Shown here: in pieces, positions 1 through 5,443 of the stretch
How positions within the stretch are numbered: position 1 is the first letter of the stretch
How the letters are laid out: every line of letters starts with the position of its first letter
DNA from: Prevotella sp. CAG:485
Lineage (GTDB): Bacteria > Bacteroidota > Bacteroidia > Bacteroidales > Muribaculaceae
DNA: 5,443 bases
Reading direction: 5' to 3'
Assembly: GCA_000437495.1 (NCBI GenBank)
Contig: FR897881.1
Span: 61,976-67,418, forward strand
Notes under the pieces: generated by a model
Told to the model about the DNA's origin: nothing
Seen by the model: the letters and a program-made list of their open reading frames with translations, nothing else
The model's database searches: none
Translations under genes and position numbers: made by a program

Positions 1-1
1 C

Positions 2-805
2 GGACGTGCCGCCGCCATAGCCACCGGCATCAAGACCACGCGCCCCGACCTCACCGTATGGCAGATTTCGGGCGACGGCGACGGTCTGGCCATCGGCGGC
101 AACCACTTCATCCACGCCGTGCGCCGCAACATCGACCTCAACATCATCCTCTTCAACAATAAAATCTACGGCCTCACCAAGGGTCAGTATTCACCCACGT
201 CCGACCGCGGCGCCGTTACCAAATCGTCGCCCTACGGCACCACCGAAGACCCGTTCATCCCCGCCGAGCTCGTGTTCGGCGCCCGCGGCACCTTCTTTGC
301 CCGCAGCGTTGACGTCTTCCTGGCCGACACGCAGGCTGTGATGACCGCCGCCGCTCGCCACAAAGGCGCCTCTGTGGTGGAGATTCTGCAGAACTGTGTC
401 ATCTTCAACAACGGCATCCACTCTTACATTACCGACAAAGACAAACGCGACGACCATATCATCCGTCTGCGTCAGGGCGAGAAGATGCTCTTCGGCAAGA
501 ACATGGAGAAGGGTCTTGTGCAGGATGGCTTCGGCCTGAAAGCCGTTACGGTTGGCGAAGACGGCTACACCATCGACGACGTCCTGGTGCATGACGCCCA
601 TACGCCGCAGAACTTCCTGCATCAGCAGCTTGCCATGATGGACGGCCACACCCTGCCGTTAGCCATCGGCGTTATCCGCGACGTGGAGGCTCCCAGCTAC
701 GAGACAGCCGTGGCAGAGCAGGTGGAAGAGGTTCGCGCCCGCCGCGCCTACACCGACCTGCGTTCCATGATTCTGGCCACACACGAGACCTGGACAGTGG
801 AATAA
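2..805 (+). CDS. korB: 2-oxoglutarate:ferredoxin oxidoreductase, beta subunit (KorB), 3' part
   Basis: This is the C-terminal 267 codons of a gene that enters from the left edge and ends at TAA 803-805. The enzyme family oxidatively decarboxylates 2-oxoglutarate to succinyl-CoA and passes electrons to ferredoxin. The beta subunit binds thiamine diphosphate and pairs with KorA in the cytoplasm. The fragment shows the thiamine-diphosphate/Mg motif: GDGD at fragment residues 24-27, followed by the closing NN at residues 52-53 (FNNKIYGLTKGQ). GLTKGQYSPTS and the later TEDPFIPAELVFGARG and EILQNCVIFNNG stretches are typical of the 2-oxoglutarate-type beta subunit rather than pyruvate synthase. Members are usually about 335-340 residues, so roughly 70 residues are missing, including the N-terminal cysteine motif expected of the family. 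A GTG at 119 is internal and lies after the cofactor motif begins, so it is not the start. korA is expected just upstream, outside the window. A terminator follows 40 bp after the stop. The substrate assignment rests on family resemblance by eye. Confidence 0.93.
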   Translation, partial: GRAAAIATGIKTTRPDLTVWQISGDGDGLAIGGNHFIHAVRRNIDLNIILFNNKIYGLTKGQYSPTSDRGAVTKSSPYGTTEDPFIPAELVFGARGTFFARSVDVFLADTQAVMTAAARHKGASVVEILQNCVIFNNGIHSYITDKDKRDDHIIRLRQGEKMLFGKNMEKGLVQDGFGLKAVTVGEDGYTIDDVLVHDAHTPQNFLHQQLAMMDGHTLPLAIGVIRDVEAPSYETAVAEQVEEVRARRAYTDLRSMILATHETWTVE

Positions 806-845
806 CCCCGCACTCATCATAAGATTAAGTTTCGCGCATACAGAG

Positions 846-877
846 CTGCGCCGGTGTTTTTGCCGGCGCAGTTTTTT
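846..877 (+). terminator. Rho-independent terminator after korB
   Basis: A perfect 9-bp GC-rich stem (CTGCGCCGG at 846-854 with CCGGCGCAG at 863-871) encloses the 8-nt loop TGTTTTTG and is followed directly by six T residues (872-877). It lies 40 bp after the korB stop and has no A-tract on its left side, so it works only for + strand transcription. It separates korB from the riboswitch-controlled unit that begins about 65 bp further on. Confidence 0.93.
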
Positions 878-940
878 GCTGCCGAAGCCGCCCTGCCGCC
901 TGCGGTTATCGAAAAAAATAGGGTAGAGGCGGATGCGGAT

Positions 941-971
941 TTTGTGGGATTGAAAAAATTAGTTAACTTTG
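941..971 (+). promoter_or_regulatory. Bacteroidetes-type sigma-ABfr promoter for the riboswitch-led unit
   Basis: TTTG at 941-944 matches the -33 element, and TAACTTTG at 964-971 matches the -7 element TAnnTTTG. They are separated by 19 bp, the usual spacing in Bacteroides. The surrounding DNA is AT-rich compared with the flanking genes. Transcription would start around 975-980, right at the first base-pairing strand of the B12 aptamer. This makes the untranslated leader of the next gene about 460 nt. The motif match is seen directly; the start point is inferred. Confidence 0.85.
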
Positions 972-979
972 CAGCGCGA

Positions 980-1151
980 ATGGTACAGCGCGTCAGAATG
1001 TTGACAAACTGTTGAAAAGGGAAAGCCGTGAGAATCGGCTGCAGTACCCGCTGCTGTGAGTCCGCCGACATCGCTTCCGCAAAAGCCACTGTGGCAGCTA
1101 CCGCCATGGGAAGGCCGGAAGATAAGAGGGACAAGCCAGAAGACCTGCCAT
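980..1151 (+). promoter_or_regulatory. Cobalamin (adenosylcobalamin-type) riboswitch aptamer
   Basis: The conserved B12-box core is present in order. GGGAA (1019-1023) is followed by the stem AGCCG/CGGCT (1024-1028 with 1036-1040). Next come CCCGC (1047-1051) and CTGTGA (1054-1059), GCCACTG (1085-1091), GGGAAGG (1108-1114) and finally AGCCAGAAGACCTGCC (1134-1149). The closing helix P1 can form between 980-985 (ATGGTA) and 1146-1151 (TGCCAT), with one G-T wobble. In this class, binding of a cobalamin lowers expression of the gene downstream. It lies directly after the promoter and in sense with the large secreted-protein gene at 1438, with no other convincing gene between. The distance to that start codon (286 nt) is long for this class, so the expression platform is not the usual adjacent hairpin. 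The aptamer identity is confident; which cobalamin form it prefers cannot be read. Confidence 0.96.
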
Positions 1152-1186
1152 GACGCCTCCGTGTCAGCCTTCGGGAGAGTAGGGCA

Positions 1187-1321
1187 ATGATGCGGCCGTC
1201 TGATGTTCCGTTGTCGGATATGACAAGCTGCGGCAGACGGGTTGTGGCTTCAGTCTGCGGTAGCCCGGGGCAGATTTACATATTATTCTCAGAAGCAACA
1301 TCCCGTGTCTGTGTGTCGTAG
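1187..1321 (+). other. Possible 44-codon upstream open reading frame in the leader
   Basis: ATG 1187 (with a second ATG at 1190) opens a 44-codon frame ending at TAG 1319-1321. A purine-rich GGGAGAGTAGGG lies a few bases upstream (1173-1184). The predicted peptide begins MMRPSDVPLS, resembles nothing I recognise and has no signal peptide or membrane segment. Its interest is positional: it starts 36 nt after the aptamer and stops two bases before the left arm of the stem that could bury the next start codon. A frame this short arises easily by chance in GC-rich DNA, so this is a weak call. Confidence 0.2.
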
Positions 1322-1323
1322 CT

Positions 1324-1438
1324 TTCCTGCGGCCCTGTTGTTGTTTCTTCTTCGCAAAAAGATGCAGTGCCTGCTCGCTTGCGGCTGATGTGTTTGAAAC
1401 ACCGTAAACTCAACAGCCGCATTAAACAGCCGCAGGAA
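1324..1438 (+). promoter_or_regulatory. Putative start-codon-sequestering stem (expression platform)
   Basis: TTCCTGCGGC at 1324-1333 is a perfect 10-base reverse complement of GCCGCAGGAA at 1429-1438. After a two-base bulge (CC, 1334-1335), TGTT (1336-1339) continues the helix with AACA (1425-1428). The right arm contains the AGGA just before the start and the A of the ATG itself, so formation of this helix would block translation initiation. The 85-nt loop contains the 1381-1420 hairpin. Complementarity is seen directly; a role in the B12 response is inferred. Confidence 0.45.
1412..1434 (+). repeat. 10-bp direct repeat AACAGCCGCA just upstream of the start codon
   Basis: AACAGCCGCA occurs at 1412-1421 and again at 1425-1434, 13 bp apart. 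The second copy abuts the start region of the large gene. Both contain CAGCCGC, so GCGGCTG at 1381-1387 can pair with either one: pairing with the first leaves the start region free, and pairing with the second partly covers it. Confidence 0.75.
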
Positions 1439-4400
1439 TGACAAGCATCATCCGTCTGAAAAGACCGATTTTAACATTTTTATTGTTGGTGGCAATTGCT
1501 TCAGGCATTGCCGCACAGAACTCGTCATCGTCATATTGGATGCCCGCCATGGACGGGTATCAGGGCACCAAGAAGGTAGACGGCCAACTGCTGTTTTATG
1601 ACTACGGCGGACCCGACAGGCAGACAAAAACCGCAATTACCGGATATACCAAGTTCAAGGCCGCCAACGCCGGCGACAAACTCACCATCACCTTCACCCA
1701 ACCGGTGAAGTTCTCCAACTCGGCCACCCATCTGTATATCTACGATGGCGACTGCAAATATGCCAACGGCGCCACGGGCGACCCCGCCGGATGGAAGAAG
1801 GATGTGCCGGCCGGCTGGAGAGCCGATTTGGTGAGCGGCTCCACCGTGAGCCTTGAGTTCGCCTCCGGTGAGTGCTCAGTGCTATATTACTCGCCCGACT
1901 ACAACGAGACAGGCGACGGATGGTGCGCCACGCTGACAACGTCGGCAGGCGAGGAGATGCAGATAAGCTCCATCAGCGCATTGCAGGATTTTGACTCCAC
2001 GGTTTATCTGGCCCGGCAGAATATACCCCTCATCAGCGCTTGCATACGCACCGACGGCGCCCTGAATCCGCTTACCCTCTCGGCGCTGACCTTCAGTCTG
2101 CCCGACGGTGTTGACCCGGCCGATTTAACGAATCTGCGCTGCTGCTATACCGGCACCTCGCGCCCCACGGCCTACACCCCCTCACAGACCTCAATGCCGC
2201 TGCGCCAACAGGGTCGCAACCTGGTATTCACCGACGATATAACCCTGCAGGGAGGCGCCAATTATTTCGTGCTGTATGCCGACGTCTCAGACCTTGCCAC
2301 ACCCGAGCATACCATAGACGCCCTGTTGAGCTCGGTGATGATACAGGGCACAGAGCGGCTTTCCGAACCCGTGTCGCCGCCGCAGACATACACCATCCGG
2401 AATATGCTGCTGATGCAGCCCGGCACCCACACTTACCGCATAGGCGAGCGGGCATGGCCCTTCTATGACGACGGCGGTCCCGACAACCGCAACTCAAAAG
2501 GCTTTTCAGGTACCGCAATCTTTGTGCCCGCAAACCCCGGCGAGCGCATCCGCCTCAACTTATACCGACCCCGGTTTTATACCGGCAAAGTGCCCGTCAG
2601 CACCGGGCGCAACGATGTGGTGAAGATTTATGCAGGCCTGAGCGCAGACCCCGACTCCCTGCTCGAGGAAATAACCGACAACACACCCCTTATAGTGTCG
2701 GCACCGTACAAGGCTCTGACCATGACCTTTGAGAGCGTCTATTATCTGCCCGAAGAGGGGTTTGAAGCCCTGGTGAGCGCCTTTACCCCGGAGCCTATGA
2801 GGGCCGATTCCCTCAGCGTGGCCTCCTGCACGACAAAGCCCCTGAACGCCGGGTCGAACAACAACGAGATACTGCAGTTTTGCATCTATACCTCTGAGTC
2901 GGAACCGGCCTTGGGCGTCGATGAAGTGCGCGTGAAAGCCTTTGGCGCCGACAGCAGGGTAGATGCCGCCACCCTGTATGCCTATTTCCGCGATGACAAA
3001 CTGCAGTCGGGACAGAAAATAGGAGAGGCAGAGCGCGGCGCCGACGGCCTCTTCCATATCATCCCCAACGCCTCCTTCCGCCTTATGGAGGGGAGGAATT
3101 ACTTCACCGTGGCGTTCAACCTGACCCCCTACGCCGGCAAAGGCGAGAGCGTGGGCTGCACCCTTACCGGCGTCAAAGCCGGCAAAGAGCTGCCGCTGCC
3201 CGCAGCGGCCTCCTTCAGCCGCGAAGTGGAGAACCTGTGGCAGTCGGATTATGGCTGGGAAACAATCACCGTAGGGACAGACTGGACCTACACCAGCAAA
3301 CCCGAATCGGCCATGTTCGATTCAGGTTACAGCGGCGATGCCGGCGACCAGACCGTTACCTTCCGGCCGGCTGTCAAAGGCGCAAAGGTGGCTGTGCGGC
3401 TCACTGACTTTCTCCTAACATGGCCCAAAGTGTCGTCGATAGTGGGTCCGACATTTGAAATTTTCGACGGCCCCTCGCCCGAGTCGCCGCTGATATGGAA
3501 AGTAAGCAAAGAGAGCGCCGCCGACTGGCCCCGCGACATGATTCAGGCCACCAACGCCGGCGGCTACATCACAGTGCGCTTTAACCCCATGGGCACCCGG
3601 GGCGAAACAGGCAGCGGCTTCCATGCCTCCGTATGGGCCGTAAGCAACAACCCCGTTACGGTGCAGAAAGTGTCGGCCTTTACCCCCACAGAGCAGGCCG
3701 TGGCGCCCGGCAGCAAAAATGAACCCCTGTTGGGCATCAACATACTGACAGAAGGGAATATCGCGCCGCCTGTGTTGACATCCGTGGGAGTAAATCTGAA
3801 AAATTCGGCCGCAAACATCGACTCCGTGGCCCTCTTCACCACCGGTGCAGATGCAGATTTCAGCTCCTCGGCACGCGTGCAGCTCGGCAAGATTGCCGTC
3901 AAAGTGAATGAGCAGGAGATTAACATACCCGTTGCCCCCGACACCCTGAGCGCCCATTCCGCCTATTTCTGGATAACGTGCGACGTCAAAGCCTCGGCAC
4001 GCGGCGGCGACACCGTTGATGCGGCGCTGACGAGCCTCTCCACAGGCTGCCCGTTGCCCACGTTCACCACACCCGACCCCGAGGGAGACCGCGAGATTCA
4101 GCGCATACTCCTGTTTAAAGATGGCGACAACATGGTGGATATAGCCGATGCGTTGCTCTTCTACGACAACGGCGGCGCCGACGGACAGTATAATGCCGAA
4201 GCCAAGGGCACAATGATTTTCCGGGCGCCTCAGGGCAAGAAAATACGCTTCACCTTCCGCACCATAGACCTGAACCCCAACGATAACCTTTACGTCTATC
4301 ACGGCGAAGGCACCAAGGGACAGCGTGCCGCGTTGCTATGGGGCAAGATGACCGACGTGGCCCCCATCACCTCCACCGCCGCCGACGGCGCTCTCACGGT

Positions 4401-5443
4401 GAACTTCTCGCCGAGGCGCACAGGCAACGGATGGGTAATACTCGTGGAGGCCGTTGACGCCGAGCCACTCACAATAACCCAAATCGACACCAAAGCCACC
4501 GCCGAAAAATTCATTTACCGGGGCTCGCAGGATAATCTGTTGCTGCGAGTGGATATAGCCACCAAAGGGTCGGCCGGAAAGATTACCCTTTCGGACCTGC
4601 AGACAGACACGTCGCTGAGCGACGCCGGAGTGGCCGAACAATGGCATCTCTTCACCTCAGGCAGCAATGAGAAGCCCGAAAATCTGCGCCGCCTCGCCAG
4701 CTCGCCTACGTTGGAAGGGTTGGCCGGCTGCGGAGCGACGATTACCGAACCCGGCAGCCATATACTGTGGCTTGACCCCGGCAGCCATATACTGTGGCTT
4801 GCCGCCGACATAAACCCCGACGCCCCGGTAGGCTCGCACATCCGACTGCTGCTGCAGGGCATCAACGGCATAACGGCACACCGCAGCGACGAAGTCCTGG
4901 TGCAGACCGGCAGAGGCATCCGCGGCAACTTCACATTGGGCAACAGCGCCAAAGCCGATTACCACAGCTTCAAAGACCTGGTGGATGACCTGACCAAACA
5001 TGGCGTTGACGGCCCCGTGGACATAGCCGTGTTGCCCGGTGAATACAGCGAACAGATAATATGGACCCCGATGCCCGGTGCCGGAGAACGCAACCGTATC
5101 ACTGTGCAGCCGGCCGAGGGAGCCCGCGGAAAGGTGGTTTTCGCCGCAACAGAACTCACCGCCCGCCCCGACACCACTACCGCTGTGATGCTGCTTCATG
5201 GCGCCGGATATCTGACCCTGCGGAACCTCGACTTCACCACAGCGCCCGACAACGCGCAGGCTCTGTTGGCCATAGACTCGGCAAACAACATCACCGTTGA
5301 GGGATGCAGCTTCCGCGGCAATAGAGCCGCCCTGACGCTCACAGACACCCGCAATTTCATGATTGTGAACAACGAAGTGCAGACCCGAAACGGCAACGGC
5401 ATCAGTATGACACGCTGCAGCGGCGGCAAGACGGGCGCCAACA
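1438..5443 (+). CDS. Giant secreted modular protein: four CUB-like/BNR-associated-like units plus beta-helix (3' end missing)
   Basis: The frame runs from ATG 1438 without a stop to the right edge (1335 complete codons). An in-frame TAA at 1423-1425 makes this ATG the first available start. It opens a signal peptide: RLKR, then a hydrophobic core (PILTFLLLVAIASG), with probable cleavage near IAA-QNS at residues 26-27. Four repeated units follow. Each has a CUB-like part with an FYDxGG-type opening (F53, F342, F627, F908) and an IYDG-like strand (residues 102, 398, 676, 954). Each then has a part resembling the N-terminal beta-sandwich of BNR-repeat neuraminidases, with an aromatic-rich NYF/AYFW/HILW strand ending in D or N (around 276, 555, 843, 1117). 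From about residue 1170 comes the linker SFKDLVDDL...GPVDIAVLPGEYSEQI, then beta-helix coils (NITVEGCSF, FMIVNNEV). Such proteins are usually exported to the surface or medium, often by type IX secretion; a sorting domain would lie outside the window. No catalytic site is recognisable. Position behind a B12 riboswitch suggests B12-repressed expression and perhaps a role in cobamide capture, which is inference. Confidence 0.88.
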   Translation, partial: MTSIIRLKRPILTFLLLVAIASGIAAQNSSSSYWMPAMDGYQGTKKVDGQLLFYDYGGPDRQTKTAITGYTKFKAANAGDKLTITFTQPVKFSNSATHLYIYDGDCKYANGATGDPAGWKKDVPAGWRADLVSGSTVSLEFASGECSVLYYSPDYNETGDGWCATLTTSAGEEMQISSISALQDFDSTVYLARQNIPLISACIRTDGALNPLTLSALTFSLPDGVDPADLTNLRCCYTGTSRPTAYTPSQTSMPLRQQGRNLVFTDDITLQGGANYFVLYADVSDLATPEHTIDALLSSVMIQGTERLSEPVSPPQTYTIRNMLLMQPGTHTYRIGERAWPFYDDGGPDNRNSKGFSGTAIFVPANPGERIRLNLYRPRFYTGKVPVSTGRNDVVKIYAGLSADPDSLLEEITDNTPLIVSAPYKALTMTFESVYYLPEEGFEALVSAFTPEPMRADSLSVASCTTKPLNAGSNNNEILQFCIYTSESEPALGVDEVRVKAFGADSRVDAATLYAYFRDDKLQSGQKIGEAERGADGLFHIIPNASFRLMEGRNYFTVAFNLTPYAGKGESVGCTLTGVKAGKELPLPAAASFSREVENLWQSDYGWETITVGTDWTYTSKPESAMFDSGYSGDAGDQTVTFRPAVKGAKVAVRLTDFLLTWPKVSSIVGPTFEIFDGPSPESPLIWKVSKESAADWPRDMIQATNAGGYITVRFNPMGTRGETGSGFHASVWAVSNNPVTVQKVSAFTPTEQAVAPGSKNEPLLGINILTEGNIAPPVLTSVGVNLKNSAANIDSVALFTTGADADFSSSARVQLGKIAVKVNEQEINIPVAPDTLSAHSAYFWITCDVKASARGGDTVDAALTSLSTGCPLPTFTTPDPEGDREIQRILLFKDGDNMVDIADALLFYDNGGADGQYNAEAKGTMIFRAPQGKKIRFTFRTIDLNPNDNLYVYHGEGTKGQRAALLWGKMTDVAPITSTAADGALTVNFSPRRTGNGWVILVEAVDAEPLTITQIDTKATAEKFIYRGSQDNLLLRVDIATKGSAGKITLSDLQTDTSLSDAGVAEQWHLFTSGSNEKPENLRRLASSPTLEGLAGCGATITEPGSHILWLDPGSHILWLAADINPDAPVGSHIRLLLQGINGITAHRSDEVLVQTGRGIRGNFTLGNSAKADYHSFKDLVDDLTKHGVDGPVDIAVLPGEYSEQIIWTPMPGAGERNRITVQPAEGARGKVVFAATELTARPDTTTAVMLLHGAGYLTLRNLDFTTAPDNAQALLAIDSANNITVEGCSFRGNRAALTLTDTRNFMIVNNEVQTRNGNGISMTRCSGGKTGAN
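4747..4800 (+). repeat. 27-bp in-frame tandem duplication inside the large gene
   Basis: Two adjacent 27-bp units (4747-4773 and 4774-4800) differ at one base only, A4749 versus C4776. They encode EPGSHILWL followed by DPGSHILWL (residues 1104-1121). The unit falls on the aromatic strand that occurs once in each of the other three BNR-associated-like parts. The near identity suggests a recent slippage or duplication event, and the length keeps the frame open. Confidence 0.95.

Larger units (their letters stand above)
1152..1437 (+). other. Long leader between the B12 aptamer and the start codon
   Basis: This 286-nt stretch has no convincing gene. It holds several inverted repeats. CCGTCTG (1196-1202) pairs perfectly with CAGACGG (1234-1240), and inside that loop TTGTC (1211-1215) can pair with GACAA (1222-1226). 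GCGGCTG (1381-1387) pairs with CAGCCGC (1414-1420), enclosing a smaller GTGT/ACAC hairpin. None of these stems is followed by a T-run, so there is no visible transcription attenuator. This points to control at translation or through another mechanism. A 44-codon open frame sits at 1187-1321 (described separately). Pairings were found by eye and no folding energies were computed. Confidence 0.6.

Noticed and set aside
119..121. GTG as the start of korB
   Set aside because: The frame is open to the left edge, and the GDGD cofactor motif lies before this codon, so the gene must start outside the window.
191..649. 152-codon open frame on the - strand
   Set aside because: Antisense to korB, which carries clear cofactor motifs on the + strand.
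817..1134. 105-codon open frame on the - strand
   Set aside because: It runs through the terminator, the promoter and the whole B12 aptamer; those elements explain the sequence better.
1381..1420. Hairpin as an intrinsic attenuator terminator
   Set aside because: The GCGGCTG/CAGCCGC stem is followed by ATTAAACAG with no T-run, so transcription termination is not supported.
2560..3057. 165-codon open frame on the - strand
   Set aside because: Antisense shadow of the CUB2/BNR2 region of the large gene, with no recognisable motif or initiation signal.
3415..4302. 295-codon open frame on the - strand
   Set aside because: It lies wholly within the large + strand gene. Its translation is low-complexity G/A/V/H-rich with no domain, as expected from the antisense of GC-rich codons. 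The + frame has a signal peptide and recurring domain motifs.
4794..5300. Short + strand open frames in other phases (4794-4988 and 5061-5300)
   Set aside because: They overlap the large gene, and their arginine-, proline- and histidine-rich translations are typical frame shadows.
1..5443. CRISPR arrays, insertion sequences, tRNA or rRNA genes
   Set aside because: No regularly spaced repeats, transposase-like frames, terminal inverted repeats or structured RNA gene signatures other than the riboswitch were seen.

Overview
The window looks like part of a chromosome from a Bacteroidales bacterium, probably a GC-rich gut or host-associated lineage such as Muribaculaceae or Alistipes relatives. 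The lineage is inferred from three things: a Bacteroidetes-type promoter (TTTG, 19 bp, TAnnTTTG), a 2-oxoglutarate:ferredoxin oxidoreductase beta subunit with Bacteroidetes-like sequence, and a very large secreted protein made of CUB-like, BNR-associated-like and beta-helix modules. The genus cannot be fixed from the window alone.

Layout, all on the + strand. Positions 2-805 hold the C-terminal 267 codons of korB, whose 5' end lies off the left edge. A strong intrinsic terminator (846-877) closes that transcription unit. A new unit starts at a near-perfect Bacteroidetes promoter (941-971). It is followed at once by a complete cobalamin (B12) riboswitch aptamer (980-1151) and then an unusually long leader of about 286 nt (1152-1437). 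This leader has several mutually exclusive pairings, including one that would bury the start codon region of the next gene. The next gene (1438 to the right edge, at least 1335 codons, no stop reached) encodes a signal-peptide-bearing giant extracellular protein. Four copies of a roughly 285-residue unit (CUB-like half plus BNR-associated-like half) are followed by the start of a right-handed beta-helix.

How it fits together: korB is housekeeping central metabolism and looks insulated from what follows. The giant gene appears to be a B12-repressed cell-surface or secreted protein. B12 riboswitches in Bacteroidetes usually precede cobamide uptake genes (btuB, btuG, btuH and similar) or B12-independent isoenzymes. 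Placing one directly ahead of a giant modular beta-sandwich/beta-helix protein is therefore the most interesting feature here, and it raises the possibility of an undescribed surface component of cobamide capture. That function is inference: the sequence shows only the riboswitch, the secretion signal and the domain architecture. The 3' end of the gene and its downstream neighbours, which would test the idea, lie outside the window.
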